From Enterobacter sp. RHBSTW-00175 (GTDB lineage: Bacteria; Pseudomonadota; Gammaproteobacteria; Enterobacterales; Enterobacteriaceae), in assembly GCF_013927005.1 (NCBI RefSeq), contig NZ_CP055930.1, positions 2,852,001 through 2,916,000 of the forward strand: 64,000 nucleotides of DNA, read 5' to 3'. The notes under the pieces were generated by a model, which was not told the DNA's origin, made no database searches, and was given only the letters and a program-made list of their open reading frames with translations. A program made the translations under genes and the position numbers. Of this stretch, positions 48,851-59,241 are shown piece by piece; within the stretch, counting starts at the first letter, position 1; each line of letters opens with the position of its first letter.

Positions 48851-49780
48851 ATGGTGAAAGTTTATGCCCCGGCTTCCAGCGCCAATATGAGCGTCGGATT
48901 TGATGTGCTGGGTGCGGCGGTAACGCCGGTTGATGGCTCGCTGCTGGGCGATACGGTGACGGTTGAAACGGCTGACAGTTTTAGCCTGAATAACGTGGGC
49001 CGCTTTGCCAGCAAGCTTCCGGCCGACCCGCGTGAAAACATCGTTTATCAGTGCTGGGAAAGATTCTGTCAGGAGATCGGCAAAAACGTGCCGGTCGCCA
49101 TGACGCTGGAAAAAAGTATGCCGATTGGCTCCGGGCTGGGCTCGAGCGCGTGCTCGGTGGTGGCAGCGCTGGTGGCCATGAATGAACACTGCGGCAAGCC
49201 GCTGAACAATAATCGCCTGCTGGGGTTAATGGGCGAGCTGGAAGGGCGTATTTCCGGCAGCATCCATTATGATAACGTCGCGCCGTGTTTCCTTGGTGGA
49301 ATGCAGCTGATGATTGAAGAAAATGGCATCATCAGTCAGCAGGTGCCAGGGTTTGATGAATGGCTGTGGGTACTGGCTTATCCGGGGATTAAAGTCTCGA
49401 CCGCAGAAGCACGCGCGATCCTGCCGGCACAGTATCGTCGTCAGGACTGTATCGCTCACGGGCGTCATCTGGCGGGCTTTATTCATGCCTGCTACACCCG
49501 TCAGCCACAGCTTGCGGCAAAATTGATGAAAGATGTGATCGCCGAACCGTATCGCACCAAACTGCTGCCTGGCTTTAACGAAGCGCGCCAGGCATCGCTG
49601 GATATCGGCGCGCAGGCGTGCGGTATTTCCGGCTCTGGCCCGACGCTGTTCGCATTATGCGATAACCCAGACACCGCGCAGCGCGTGGCGGACTGGCTCT
49701 CTAAACACTACCTGCAAAATCAGGAAGGCTTTGTTCATATTTGCCGTCTGGACACGGCTGGCGCACGAGTACTGGGATAA
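48851..49780 (+). CDS. thrB: Homoserine kinase
   Basis: A 309-residue GHMP kinase (E. coli 310). The ATP loop is [17 protein letters not shown] (about 91-107); motif 1 is [18 protein letters not shown] and motif 3 is [13 protein letters not shown]. It phosphorylates homoserine for ThrC. One base separates it from thrA; thrC starts 3 bp after its stop. Confidence 0.97.
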   Translation: MVKVYAPASSANMSVGFDVLGAAVTPVDGSLLGDTVTVETADSFSLNNVGRFASKLPADPRENIVYQCWERFCQEIGKNVPVAMTLEKSMPIGSGLGSSACSVVAALVAMNEHCGKPLNNNRLLGLMGELEGRISGSIHYDNVAPCFLGGMQLMIEENGIISQQVPGFDEWLWVLAYPGIKVSTAEARAILPAQYRRQDCIAHGRHLAGFIHACYTRQPQLAAKLMKDVIAEPYRTKLLPGFNEARQASLDIGAQACGISGSGPTLFALCDNPDTAQRVADWLSKHYLQNQEGFVHICRLDTAGARVLG

Positions 49781-49783
49781 ATA

Positions 49784-51070
49784 ATGAAACTCTACAACCT
49801 TAAAGATCATAACGAGCAGGTCAGCTTCGCGCAGGCGGTAACGCAGGGGCTGGGCAAAAACCAGGGGCTGTTTTTCCCCCACGACCTGCCTGAATTTCCT
49901 TTGACTGATATCGATGAACTGCTGAAACAAGATTTTGTCACCCGCAGCGCCAAAATTCTGTCTGCGTTTATCGGCGACGAAATCCCACAAGAATTGCTGG
50001 AAGAACGCGTGCGTGCGGCGTTCGCCTTCCCGGCACCGGTCAATCACGTTGAGCCTGACGTGGGCTGCCTTGAGCTGTTCCACGGCCCGACCCTGGCCTT
50101 TAAAGACTTCGGCGGTCGTTTTATGGCGCAGATGCTGACTCACATCAGCGGTGACAAACCGGTGACCATTCTGACCGCGACCTCTGGCGATACGGGCGCT
50201 GCTGTGGCCCATGCGTTCTATGGCCTAAAAAATGTCCGCGTCGTCATCCTTTATCCGAAGGGCAAAATCAGCCCGCTTCAGGAAAAACTGTTCTGTACCC
50301 TTGGCGGTAACATTGAAACGGTGGCGATTGACGGTGATTTTGATGCCTGTCAGGCGCTGGTTAAACAAGCCTTCGATGATGAAGAGCTGAAAGTGGCGCT
50401 GGGTCTGAACTCGGCGAACTCCATCAACATCAGCCGCCTGCTGGCGCAGATTTGTTACTACTTTGAAGCCGTCGCGCAACTGCCGCAGGAAGCCCGTAAC
50501 CAGCTGGTTATCTCTGTCCCAAGCGGTAACTTCGGTGACCTGACAGCCGGCCTGCTGGCGAAATCTCTGGGCCTGCCGGTGAAGCGCTTTATCGCTGCGA
50601 CCAACGCGAACGACACCGTACCGCGCTTCCTGAAAGACGGGAAATGGGCACCAAACGCGACCCAGGCTACGCTTTCTAACGCCATGGACGTTAGCCAGCC
50701 AAACAACTGGCCGCGTGTTGAAGAGCTGTTCCGCCGTAAAGTGTGGCGTCTTGGCGATCTCGGCTATGCCGCGGTGACGGATGAAACCACCAAAGACACC
50801 ATGCGTGAGCTGAAAGCGGTGGGGTATATCTCTGAGCCGCACGCTGCCATCGCTTACCGTGCGCTGCGCGACCAGCTGAACCCGGGCGAATATGGCCTGT
50901 TCCTGGGCACGGCGCATCCGGCGAAGTTTAAAGTGAGCGTGGAAGCGATTCTGGGTGAAACACTGCCGCTGCCAAAAGAGCTGGCAGATCGCGCCGATTT
51001 GCCGCTGCTGTCTCACGAGCTGCCGGCAGATTTTGCTGCGCTGCGTAAGTTGATGATGACCTGCGCATGA
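49784..51070 (+). CDS. thrC: Threonine synthase
   Basis: A 428-residue PLP enzyme (E. coli 428). The PLP lysine is in LAFKDFGGRF (about 107), the phosphate-binding loop is SVPSGNFGDLTAG (about 240), and TSGDTGAAVAHAF is near 128-140. It converts phosphohomoserine to threonine, the last step of the operon. Confidence 0.97.
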   Translation: MKLYNLKDHNEQVSFAQAVTQGLGKNQGLFFPHDLPEFPLTDIDELLKQDFVTRSAKILSAFIGDEIPQELLEERVRAAFAFPAPVNHVEPDVGCLELFHGPTLAFKDFGGRFMAQMLTHISGDKPVTILTATSGDTGAAVAHAFYGLKNVRVVILYPKGKISPLQEKLFCTLGGNIETVAIDGDFDACQALVKQAFDDEELKVALGLNSANSINISRLLAQICYYFEAVAQLPQEARNQLVISVPSGNFGDLTAGLLAKSLGLPVKRFIAATNANDTVPRFLKDGKWAPNATQATLSNAMDVSQPNNWPRVEELFRRKVWRLGDLGYAAVTDETTKDTMRELKAVGYISEPHAAIAYRALRDQLNPGEYGLFLGTAHPAKFKVSVEAILGETLPLPKELADRADLPLLSHELPADFAALRKLMMTCA

Positions 51071-51075
51071 TTGTG

Positions 51076-51206
51076 TTGCCCGGTGGCGGCTACGCCTTAC
51101 CGGGCCTACAACGGCTCTGAACGTAGGCCGGGTAAGCGCAGCGCCACCCGGCAACAGCAGCACTGAATCGAGGCCGGGTGAGCTAAGCCTCCACCCGGTT
51201 TTTTTA
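51076..51206. repeat. Three REP palindromes after thrC; the last can act as terminator
   Basis: Palindromes at 51076-51107 (CCCGGTGGCGG...TTACCGGGC), 51124-51153 (GGCCGGGTAAGCGC...CACCCGGC) and 51171-51206 (CCGGGTGAGCTAAGCC...CACCCGG then TTTTTTT). The last has a T run and is well placed to end the thr transcript. Confidence 0.75.
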
Positions 51207-51363
51207 TGGAGAAATTAAGGAGAAAATAAGCAGTAATAATGCAGGAATTCCCACTAAATGCGGTCGCTCAGAGATTAGGATTGCAGAGAATAACAACCCC
51301 GGTTCCCCTCACGTAGTCTCCTTACATCGGCCCACGTTGGGCAAGAATAATAAGGAGTCACCT
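51207..51363. other. yaaX upstream region
   Basis: A gene-free stretch before yaaX. AT-rich purine runs at 51207-51232 and a good ribosome-binding site (AAGGAGTC) at the end. No named regulatory site is recognisable. Confidence 0.4.
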
Positions 51364-51678
51364 ATGTCTAAACTGAAACCTGCACTCATCGCGCTTTCAC
51401 TGATGCTGGTTGCTCCCATGGCAGTACAGGCAGCTGAAATCACACTCGTGCCTGCGGTAAAACTGCAAATTGGCGATCAGGATAACAACGGACAATACTG
51501 GGATGGCGGCCATTGGCGCGACCATGACTGGTGGAGAGCGCACTACGACTGGCGTGATAACCACTGGCGTCCGCATGATGAGCATCGCAGTCATGATGAT
51601 CACCGCGACCGTCACGACGATCGTCATGACGACCGCCACGACGATCGCGGCCCAGGGCCAGAGTGGAAGCACCACTAA
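51364..51678 (+). CDS. yaaX: YaaX, DUF2502 periplasmic protein with His/Asp-rich tail
   Basis: A 104-residue secreted protein. The signal peptide ends at QAA-EITLVP (about 23). The mature part keeps the YaaX core [20 protein letters not shown], then a strongly repetitive tail with RHDD repeated three times (12-bp DNA repeats near 51607-51648). The E. coli tail is rich in His and Pro instead. The start at 51364 follows AAGGAGTCACCT. The His/Asp tail could bind metal; that is inference. Confidence 0.88.
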   Translation: MSKLKPALIALSLMLVAPMAVQAAEITLVPAVKLQIGDQDNNGQYWDGGHWRDHDWWRAHYDWRDNHWRPHDEHRSHDDHRDRHDDRHDDRHDDRGPGPEWKHH

Positions 51679-51681
51679 TTA

Positions 51682-51709
51682 AAAACCCCCGCCATCTGGC
51701 GGGGGTTTT
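51682..51709. terminator. Bidirectional terminator between yaaX and yaaA
   Basis: A perfect 12-bp stem, AAAACCCCCGCC / GGCGGGGGTTTT, with loop ATCT, between convergent genes. Confidence 0.92.
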
Positions 51710-51712
51710 GCG

Positions 51713-52486
51713 TCACTGCTCGTGGCGTTTAAACACTATCTCGCCTTTCCCCGATGCCTCTTCGTCAAAGAAATAACCTTCGCTGTTAAACCCGGTGAGT
51801 TGTTCAGGTTTTGTCAGGCGGTTTTGAATGATAAAGCGGCTCATCAACCCGCGCGCTTTCTTGGCGTAGAAGCTGATCACTTTAAACTTACCGTTTTTCT
51901 CATCCAGGAAGACAGGCTTGATGATTTGGGCATCCAGCTTTTTCGGTTTCACCGATTTGTAGTACTCATCGGAGGCCAGGTTGATAACGATGTTATCGCC
52001 CTGTGCGTGTAACGCTGCATTCAGTTTGTCGGTAATGATATCGCCCCAGAAATGGTACAGGTCTTTACCTTTGGCATTTCCCAGGCGGATACCCATCTCC
52101 AGGCGATACGGCTGCATCAGATCCAGCGGGCGCAGTACGCCATACAGGCCAGAGAGCATACGCAGGTGCTGCTGGGCAAAATCGAAATCGGCTTCGCTAA
52201 ACTCTTCCGCCTGTAAACCGGTATAGACATCACCCTTGAAGGCCAGAAGCGCCTGGCGCGCATTTGTCGGGGTGAAATCCGGGTGCCATTCGTGAAAACG
52301 CGTGGCGTTCAGATCGGCGAGTTTGTCGCTGATGCTCATCAGCGTGGCAATTTGTGGCGCAGAGAGTTTACGCGCCTCATGAATCAGCTGTTGCGAATAG
52401 TCCAGCAGTTCGGGCTGGGTATAACGCTCGGTGGCAAGAGGGCTCTGGTAATCGAGCGTTTTTGCAGGTGAAATCAGAATCAGCAT
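51713..52486 (-). CDS. yaaA: YaaA, peroxide stress resistance protein
   Basis: A 257-residue protein (E. coli 258) of the UPF0246/DUF328 family. Visible features: [13 protein letters not shown] at the start, [12 protein letters not shown], and the C-terminal [16 protein letters not shown]. In E. coli it is OxyR-induced and lowers free iron during peroxide stress; a DNA-binding role of the fold has been described. Confidence 0.94.
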   Translation of the reverse strand: MLILISPAKTLDYQSPLATERYTQPELLDYSQQLIHEARKLSAPQIATLMSISDKLADLNATRFHEWHPDFTPTNARQALLAFKGDVYTGLQAEEFSEADFDFAQQHLRMLSGLYGVLRPLDLMQPYRLEMGIRLGNAKGKDLYHFWGDIITDKLNAALHAQGDNIVINLASDEYYKSVKPKKLDAQIIKPVFLDEKNGKFKVISFYAKKARGLMSRFIIQNRLTKPEQLTGFNSEGYFFDEEASGKGEIVFKRHEQ

Positions 52487-52552
52487 ATCCAGTCCTTGCA
52501 GGAAATTTAGAGCGACTTTAGCAAAAAATCGCCCTGAATTGATCGATAGCTG

Positions 52553-53983
52553 TTATTGCCGGGGCAAATCATCCCAACTGCCGGGGGCGATTTGCGCTTC
52601 AATTTCGGGGTAGCGCGAGGCATCAAACACCGGCTGAATGCCAAGTTTGCGCTGGCGAAGGTAATCGCGGGCGATAAGGGTAACCACCGGAGAGAGCAGC
52701 AAAATGGCCGTCAGGTTAGTGATAGCCATCAGTGCCATAATGACATCGGCCAGTTGCCAGACCAGCGGCAGGCTGAGCAAAGAGCCCGCCATCACCATCA
52801 GCACCACACTGATACGCAGCAACCACAGGGTGCGCCGCGAGTCATGCCCGAGGAATATGAGGTTGTTCTCTGCATAGAGGTAATTGACGACTATCGAGCT
52901 GAAGGCGAACAGGGTCACGATAACCGAGACAAAACCCGCTCCCCAACTGCCAGAAAGATTCACCAGCGCCTGCTGAACCAGCTGAATGCCCGCCGTCCCG
53001 GGAGTGTGCAGCATTGGGCCTGACAGCAGTACAATCATGGCGCTGGCAGAGCAAATAATAATGGTATCCGTAAGCACGCCAATCATCTGCACGATACCTT
53101 GCGCAGCGGGGTGAGGAGGCCAGGACGCTGCGGCGGCGGCGGCATTCGGCGTTGAACCCATACCGGCTTCGTTCGAGAACATCCCTCGCTGAAAACCTGC
53201 CGTCAGTGCCTGGCTGATGGTATAGCCCAGAGCGCCAGAGGCCGCTTCCCGCCAGCCGAAGGCACTCTGGAAAATAGTCGTAATCACTTTTGGCACTATG
53301 CTGATGTGCGTGGCCGTCACGAACAGGCTTGCCGCTACCCACAGAAGCGCCATTATCGGCACCAGCCATTGCATCAGACGCGCAACACCCTTCAGGCCGG
53401 TGACGGTGGCCAGCAAAATGAAAATCGCCAGTGTCGCGCCGGTTAGCCATTCGGGGCACTGGAAGGCGTAACGTAGCGCATGGGCCACAGAGTTAGCCTG
53501 CACGGTGTTGAAAATCAGCCCGTAGGCGATGAGTAAAAAGACAGAAAACAGAACGCCCATCCAGCGCATTCCCAGTCCACGGGCCATATACCACGCCGGG
53601 CCGCCACGAAACTGGCCGCTTTTGTCCTTCTCTTTGTAGAGTTGGGCGAGGGAGCATTCGGCAAAAGAGGTCGCCATTCCGATAATCGCCGTGACCCACA
53701 TCCAGAACACCGCGCCGGGGCCGCCTGCGCTAATCGCCAGCGCCACACCCGCCAGGTTGCCGCTGCCAACCCGAGCCGCAAGGCTTGTACATAGCGCCTG
53801 GAACGACGTTAATCCCCCCGGTTGCGGGGTAATACTGTTTTTCAGACTTTTGCCAAACTTGCGAATATAGCGAAACTGGATAAAACCGCTGCGCAGCGTG
53901 AACCATATACCTGCTCCCAGAAGCAGATATATCATTATTGAACCCCAGAGGACTTCGTTGATAAATGACAGGAAATCAGGCAT
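52553..53983 (-). CDS. yaaJ: YaaJ, AGCS-family sodium:amino acid symporter
   Basis: A 476-residue transporter (E. coli 476) with about ten hydrophobic helices. The AGCS signature region LCTSLAARVGSGNLAGVALAI (about 62-82) and MFSNEAGMGSTPNAAAAAA (about 265) are intact. It likely imports alanine or glycine with Na+. The start MPDFLSFINEVLWG at 53983 matches E. coli; eight extra codons upstream are not conserved. Confidence 0.94.
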   Translation of the reverse strand: MPDFLSFINEVLWGSIMIYLLLGAGIWFTLRSGFIQFRYIRKFGKSLKNSITPQPGGLTSFQALCTSLAARVGSGNLAGVALAISAGGPGAVFWMWVTAIIGMATSFAECSLAQLYKEKDKSGQFRGGPAWYMARGLGMRWMGVLFSVFLLIAYGLIFNTVQANSVAHALRYAFQCPEWLTGATLAIFILLATVTGLKGVARLMQWLVPIMALLWVAASLFVTATHISIVPKVITTIFQSAFGWREAASGALGYTISQALTAGFQRGMFSNEAGMGSTPNAAAAAASWPPHPAAQGIVQMIGVLTDTIIICSASAMIVLLSGPMLHTPGTAGIQLVQQALVNLSGSWGAGFVSVIVTLFAFSSIVVNYLYAENNLIFLGHDSRRTLWLLRISVVLMVMAGSLLSLPLVWQLADVIMALMAITNLTAILLLSPVVTLIARDYLRQRKLGIQPVFDASRYPEIEAQIAPGSWDDLPRQ

Positions 53984-54246
53984 TAACGTCCCTCTTGTTG
54001 ATGCCAATGTGAATATGTAAGCGCTACCACTGATTGACCATGCTGTTACTTAGCACGCTGTTAATATTCAGAGTTTATCATACTATGGCTAAGCGCACTG
54101 TCTGCGGTTGCGCTACCTTTCCACCGTGTTATCATCAGAGGCAGACCGGTTACATCCCCCTAACAAGTAAACCTGTCATTTTTCCGCTGCTGGCAAGCTG
54201 TCGGTAGTGTGAATTATCCAGGGCACGTTAAAAGAGAAACACTATC

Positions 54247-55200
54247 ATGACGGATAAATTGACCTCCCTTCGTCAGTTCACTACTGTCGTAGCTGACACC
54301 GGAGATATCGCGGCAATGAAGTTGTACCAGCCGCAGGATGCCACAACCAACCCTTCTCTGATCCTTAACGCCGCGCAGATCCCTGAGTATCGCAAACTGA
54401 TCGACGACGCTGTGACCTGGGCGAAAGGCCAGAGCAACGATCGCGCGCAGCAGGTTGTGGATGCAACTGACAAACTGGCTGTAAACATCGGTCTGGAAAT
54501 TCTGAAACTGGTTCCGGGTCGTATCTCTACTGAAGTTGATGCGCGTCTGTCCTACGACACCGAAGCGTCAATCGCAAAAGCAAAACGCCTGATCAAAATG
54601 TACAACGATGCTGGCATCAGCAACGACCGTATCCTGATCAAACTGGCTTCTACCTGGCAGGGCATCCGCGCTGCTGAGCAGCTGGAAAAAGAAGGCATCA
54701 ACTGTAACCTGACGCTGCTGTTCTCCTTCGCGCAGGCTCGTGCATGTGCTGAAGCGGGCGTGTACCTGATTTCTCCGTTCGTGGGCCGTATTCTGGACTG
54801 GTACAAAGCCAACACCGACAAGAAAGAGTACGCACCAGCTGAAGATCCAGGCGTGGTTTCCGTGACTGAAATCTACGAATACTACAAACAGCACGGCTAT
54901 GAGACTGTTGTTATGGGCGCAAGCTTCCGTAACGTCGGTGAAATCATTGAGCTGGCTGGCTGTGACCGCCTGACTATCGCACCTGCGCTGCTGAAAGAGC
55001 TGGCAGAGAGCGAAGGCGCACTGGAACGTAAACTGTCCTACACCGGTGAAGTGAAAGCACGCCCAGAGCGCATCACTGAATCCGAGTTCCTGTGGCAGCA
55101 CAACCAGGATCCAATGGCGGTAGACAAACTGGCGGACGGTATCCGTAAGTTTGCTGTTGACCAGGGTAAACTGGAAAAAATGATCGGCGACCTGCTGTAA
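54247..55200 (+). CDS. talB: Transaldolase B
   Basis: A 317-residue enzyme of the non-oxidative pentose phosphate pathway (E. coli 317). The Schiff-base lysine is in [13 protein letters not shown] (K132). TTNPSL at about 33-38 and [13 protein letters not shown] are further family motifs. It transfers dihydroxyacetone between sedoheptulose-7-P and glyceraldehyde-3-P. Confidence 0.97.
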   Translation: MTDKLTSLRQFTTVVADTGDIAAMKLYQPQDATTNPSLILNAAQIPEYRKLIDDAVTWAKGQSNDRAQQVVDATDKLAVNIGLEILKLVPGRISTEVDARLSYDTEASIAKAKRLIKMYNDAGISNDRILIKLASTWQGIRAAEQLEKEGINCNLTLLFSFAQARACAEAGVYLISPFVGRILDWYKANTDKKEYAPAEDPGVVSVTEIYEYYKQHGYETVVMGASFRNVGEIIELAGCDRLTIAPALLKELAESEGALERKLSYTGEVKARPERITESEFLWQHNQDPMAVDKLADGIRKFAVDQGKLEKMIGDLL

Positions 55201-55310
55201 TCATTCCGCGTGGCCGGGCTCCCGGTCACGCTACTTCTTTCGTACGCTGTCTGAAATTCCCCTCTGCGTGTATCATTCCCTTTAATCAGTACTTTTTGAA
55301 TGGAATGGCT

Positions 55311-55898
55311 ATGAATACCTTACGCATCGGCTTAGTGTCGATTTCTGACCGCGCCTCCAGCGGTGTTTATCAGGACAAAGGCATCCCCGCTCTGGAAGAG
55401 TGGCTGGGCAGTGCGCTGACTACCCCGTTTGAAACCCAGACCCGTTTGATCCCTGACGAACAGGCGATCATTGAGCAGACGCTGTGCGAGCTGGTGGATG
55501 AGATGAGCTGCCACCTGGTTCTGACCACAGGCGGTACAGGCCCTGCGCGCCGTGACGTTACCCCGGATGCCACTCTGGCGATTGCCGACCGTGAAATGCC
55601 GGGCTTCGGTGAGCAAATGCGCCAGATAAGCCTGCACTTTGTGCCAACGGCGATCCTTTCGCGCCAGGTGGGGGTGATCCGCAAACAGGCGTTGATCCTG
55701 AACCTGCCGGGCCAGCCGAAGTCGATCAAAGAGACGCTGGAAGGGGTAAAAGCAGAAGATGGCAGCGTGGTCGTGCATGGGATCTTTGCAAGTGTACCGT
55801 ATTGTATACAGCTACTGGATGGCCCTTATGTGGAAACGGATGCCAAAGTTGTAGCAGCATTTCGCCCTAAAAGCGCACGTCGCGAAACAATCTCCTGA
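55311..55898 (+). CDS. mog: Mog, molybdopterin adenylyltransferase
   Basis: A 195-residue enzyme (E. coli 195) that adenylates molybdopterin before molybdenum insertion by MoeA. The MoCF signature TTGGTGPARRDVTPDAT (about 71-87) is intact, and GQPKSIKETLEG lies near 143. The start MNTLRIGLVSISDRAS at 55311 follows GGAATGGCT; an ATG five codons upstream is less likely. Confidence 0.95.
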   Translation: MNTLRIGLVSISDRASSGVYQDKGIPALEEWLGSALTTPFETQTRLIPDEQAIIEQTLCELVDEMSCHLVLTTGGTGPARRDVTPDATLAIADREMPGFGEQMRQISLHFVPTAILSRQVGVIRKQALILNLPGQPKSIKETLEGVKAEDGSVVVHGIFASVPYCIQLLDGPYVETDAKVVAAFRPKSARRETIS

Positions 55899-56020
55899 AA
55901 TTAACAAATATGTGACATTAGCTACAGCCAGGATAGCGTGCAGATTGATTTACGGTATAGTAATTTTTTCTTTACGATCGCCGTAAATATAAATCCACTA
56001 CTCTGAATACATGGCGCGCT

Positions 56021-57322
56021 ATGTCACATTACACCCGACCTCTGAATCGACAGGATTATAAAACGCTCACCCTTGCTGCACTTGGCGGGGCGCTGGAGTT
56101 TTATGATTTCATCATCTTTGTCTTCTTCGCCGCCGTGGTGGGGGAGCTGTTCTTCCCGGCAGATATTCCGGAATGGCTGCGCCAGGTGCAAACCTTTGGC
56201 ATTTTTGCGGCCGGGTATCTTGCACGTCCGTTGGGCGGCATTGTGATGGCACACTTTGGCGATCTGGTCGGACGTAAGAAGATGTTTACGCTCAGCATTC
56301 TGCTGATGGCCGTACCTACGCTTGCCATCGGCCTGCTGCCAACTTATGCCTCTATGGGCCTCGTTGCCCCTCTGCTGCTGTTGCTGATGCGTATTCTTCA
56401 GGGTGCCGCAATTGGCGGTGAAGTGCCTGGCGCGTGGGTGTTTGTGGCAGAGCATGTTCCGGCGCGTCGTATCGGTATTGCCTGCGGGACGTTAACCGCA
56501 GGGTTGACCGTAGGGATACTGCTGGGTTCGGTTGTCGCGACGATTATCAACACCAGCATGACGCAGCAGTCCGTTCACGACTGGGGCTGGCGTATTCCGT
56601 TCCTGCTGGGCGGGGCCTTTGGTCTGGTGGCGATGTATCTGCGCCGCTGGTTGCAGGAAACTCCTATCTTCCTCGAAATGCAGCAGCGTAAAACGCTGGC
56701 GCAGGAGCTGCCGGTGAAAGCGGTGGTGGTGCGTCATAAGAAAGCGGTTGTGGTGTCGATGCTGCTGACCTGGCTGCTGTCGGCGGGCATTGTGGTGGTG
56801 ATTTTGATGTCTCCGGTCTGGCTGCAAAAACAGTACGGCTTTGCGCCTGCGGTAACGCTTCAGGCGAACAGTATCGCCACCATTATGCTCTGTTTCGGCT
56901 GTCTCGCTGCCGGGCTTGCCGTTGACCGTATGGGTGCCAGCCTGACCTTTATCGTTGGTAGTCTGCTGCTGGCCGCGTCAAGCTGGGCGTTCTACCATCT
57001 TGCGGGAAGCCATCCTGAGCAGCTGTTCCTGCTGTACGGCGTGGTGGGCTTATGTGTTGGCGTGGTCGGTGCCGTGCCGTACGTGATGGTGCGCGCCTTC
57101 CCGCCGGAAGTGCGCTTCACCGGCATTTCATTCTCGTATAACGTTTCTTATGCCATCTTCGGCGGGTTGACACCCATTGCCGTGACGGTGCTGATGGGTG
57201 TCTCGCCGATGGCACCTGCCTGGTATGTGCTGGCGCTGTCGCTGCTGGGGCTGGGAATTGGATTCTGGTTACGCGGCGGGCGCCATCCGCTGATGGCGCA
57301 TACGCCTGTTAACGAGGGCTAA
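56021..57322 (+). CDS. MFS metabolite:H+ symporter
   Basis: A 433-residue, 12-helix transporter of the metabolite:H+ symporter family (ProP/ShiA/KgtP-like). Motif A is HFGDLVGRKKMF (about 77-88); the first helix has ALGGALEFYDFIIFVFFA, where the acidic residue in helix 1 is typical of this family. Helix 4 has LRILQGAAIGGEVPGAW. The substrate is not readable. It replaces nothing in E. coli but lies directly after mog; it is convergent with the ABC system and overlaps its last gene by 14 bp. Confidence 0.85.
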   Translation: MSHYTRPLNRQDYKTLTLAALGGALEFYDFIIFVFFAAVVGELFFPADIPEWLRQVQTFGIFAAGYLARPLGGIVMAHFGDLVGRKKMFTLSILLMAVPTLAIGLLPTYASMGLVAPLLLLLMRILQGAAIGGEVPGAWVFVAEHVPARRIGIACGTLTAGLTVGILLGSVVATIINTSMTQQSVHDWGWRIPFLLGGAFGLVAMYLRRWLQETPIFLEMQQRKTLAQELPVKAVVVRHKKAVVVSMLLTWLLSAGIVVVILMSPVWLQKQYGFAPAVTLQANSIATIMLCFGCLAAGLAVDRMGASLTFIVGSLLLAASSWAFYHLAGSHPEQLFLLYGVVGLCVGVVGAVPYVMVRAFPPEVRFTGISFSYNVSYAIFGGLTPIAVTVLMGVSPMAPAWYVLALSLLGLGIGFWLRGGRHPLMAHTPVNEG

Positions 57323-58442
57323 CGCTCAGGATGATGTTGTCATCTGGAATATGGGTGAAGTTGTAAATCAGGGCGTGGTAATCCGCCAGCGGATCCACGT
57401 CTGCAAATCGCGTGGGATAGAACATCTTACTCAAAATTTCGAGCGCGATGATGTTATAGGGGTTGTTGTAAAAGTGATGATACAACGCCCCGGTATGCCC
57501 CTCGACTACGGCGGGAATGCTGTTTACCCCCTGGCGGGAAAGCAATGCGTTGAACGCGGTTTGTACTGCATTTTGATCCACGTTGTAGCCAAACGGGATA
57601 ATCGCGGTGCCTTTACCCGGACGTTTAGAGCCGGTCATCAGGTAGTAATCCGGGTTCAGGGAGATAATTTTTTCCACGGAGATATTACCGGTAGCCCCTG
57701 GCAACAGCTGCGAGCCAATGTTCGTGCCGCCAGCGGCTTCAACCAGCCCACCCCAGCCGTTGCGCGCATGAGTGAAGCAGCAGCCATTATCCAGGCCACC
57801 GACACCGGCAATTGGCTCGATAAACACCAGCGGTTTTTTGCTGACGTCGGCCAGACGCTGGTGGATCGTATCCAGGCGCTGCTGATAGAAATCGATATAC
57901 GCCTGCGCGCGGTCAGTCTGGCCCATGACCTTGCCCAGTAAGGCAATGCTTGGCAGGGTGTTCTGTACCGGATGCAGTTCATAGTCGACGAAGACCACCG
58001 GGATATGCAGTGCCTCAAGTTTGGCCAGCACACCGGTTTGCACCAGCGACGGTTTAGCACGAAGCTGGGCGATCATCAGGTCAGGCTGACGGGAGATCAC
58101 CGTTTCCAGATCCACATTTCCCTGGTCGGAAAACTTCATGTCGAGGATCTTTTCTGCTTGTGGCCATTTACGCTTCAGCACGTTCCAGGTTTCGGTGTCC
58201 TGTTTTTTCGGCAGGTTGTTCCACGCCACCACTTTGGCGAACGGGTTGTCGCGCTCCAGCAGGGCAAGGGTGAAGATATCGCGGCCATCCTGCAAAATGA
58301 TGCGCTGCGGCTCGTGCTCAATGGTCACTGAGCGGTTATCAAGATCCTTTACCGTCACCGGCCAGTTCTGCGCCTGGGCGAGCAGTGGCGAAAGCAAAAG
58401 TGCCAGACCACCTGCGGCAGCGATAATTTTTTTTAGCGTCAT
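57309..58442 (-). CDS. Periplasmic siderophore/iron-binding protein of ABC system
   Basis: A 377-residue substrate-binding protein of the BtuF/FecB family. Signal peptide to about 24 (LLAQA-QNWP), no lipobox. Features: PQRIILQDGRDIFTLALL near 46-63, ISRQPDLMIAQ, HIPVVFVDYELHP, and LNPDYYLMTGSK. It would deliver a ferric siderophore, heme or other iron complex to the permease. It is the last gene of a three-gene operon; the ligand cannot be named from sequence. Confidence 0.85.
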   Translation of the reverse strand: MTLKKIIAAAGGLALLLSPLLAQAQNWPVTVKDLDNRSVTIEHEPQRIILQDGRDIFTLALLERDNPFAKVVAWNNLPKKQDTETWNVLKRKWPQAEKILDMKFSDQGNVDLETVISRQPDLMIAQLRAKPSLVQTGVLAKLEALHIPVVFVDYELHPVQNTLPSIALLGKVMGQTDRAQAYIDFYQQRLDTIHQRLADVSKKPLVFIEPIAGVGGLDNGCCFTHARNGWGGLVEAAGGTNIGSQLLPGATGNISVEKIISLNPDYYLMTGSKRPGKGTAIIPFGYNVDQNAVQTAFNALLSRQGVNSIPAVVEGHTGALYHHFYNNPYNIIALEILSKMFYPTRFADVDPLADYHALIYNFTHIPDDNIILSVSPR

Positions 58443-58464
58443 GTTTTCCCCGTCTTCTTTTTTC

Positions 58465-59241
58465 TTATGGCGTTAATCCGTCGACCACCACATGCGGTAG
58501 CCCACGGGAACAGTATTCAACCCGGCCATCCACGCCATACACGCGTGCCAGGCTGGCAGGCGTGACCACGTCGCCAGGCACGCCACTGGCAATCAGCTCG
58601 CCGCTTTTGAGCATCAGGGCGTATTCGGCGTGGCGCAGCGCAATATTGATGTCGTGGATAACCACAACCGTGACGATATTGCGTTGCCGCGTTTCCCGGG
58701 CAACGATATCCATCACATGAAACTGGTAGTTAAGGTCCAGCGCACTTAAGGGTTCATCCAGCAACAGTAAATCCGGCTCGCGGATCAATGACTGGGCCAG
58801 GCCAATCAGCTGTTTTTGCCCGCCGGAAAGCTGGTCAAGAAAGCTCATTGCCAGATGTGCGACACCCAGCTTGTCGAGAATGGAATAGGCTTCCTGCTCA
58901 ACCTTATGGTCCGCGCTATTACCGCTTGCCCGTTTCGCCACTATCACCGACTCCAGGGCGTGAAGATGCACGCCCTGAGGTAAAGACTGCGGCAGGTAAA
59001 CCACCTTTTGCGCCCGCTTTGCCGATGGCAGCGTCATCAAATCTTCGCCGTTGAGCAGCAGTTTCCCCTGGGCGGGGTTTAAGTCTGCCAGTGCGCGCAG
59101 CAGCGTTGACTTTCCTGAGCCGTTTGGCCCCAGCAGGGCGGTGATTTTTCCGCGAGGCAGTAGCGGAGTCGTTAACCCCTCAATGATCTTTTTCTTGCGA
59201 TAACCCGTGTGCAGGTCGAGTACGCGAAGGCCGTCGGTCAT
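58465..59241 (-). CDS. ABC ATPase of iron/siderophore system
   Basis: A 258-residue FepC/FhuC-type ATPase. Walker A is LLGPNGSGKSTLLR (about 36-49), signature LSGGQKQLIGLAQ (about 138), Walker B LLLLDEPLSALD, H-loop VVIHD. The start overlaps the permease stop by 4 bp, so translation is coupled. It energises import with the neighbouring permease. Confidence 0.92.
   Translation of the reverse strand: MTDGLRVLDLHTGYRKKKIIEGLTTPLLPRGKITALLGPNGSGKSTLLRALADLNPAQGKLLLNGEDLMTLPSAKRAQKVVYLPQSLPQGVHLHALESVIVAKRASGNSADHKVEQEAYSILDKLGVAHLAMSFLDQLSGGQKQLIGLAQSLIREPDLLLLDEPLSALDLNYQFHVMDIVARETRQRNIVTVVVIHDINIALRHAEYALMLKSGELIASGVPGDVVTPASLARVYGVDGRVEYCSRGLPHVVVDGLTP

Noticed and set aside
51600..51650. 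Short repeats in yaaX as a CRISPR array
   Set aside because: 12-bp in-frame coding repeats without spacers; no cas genes in the window.
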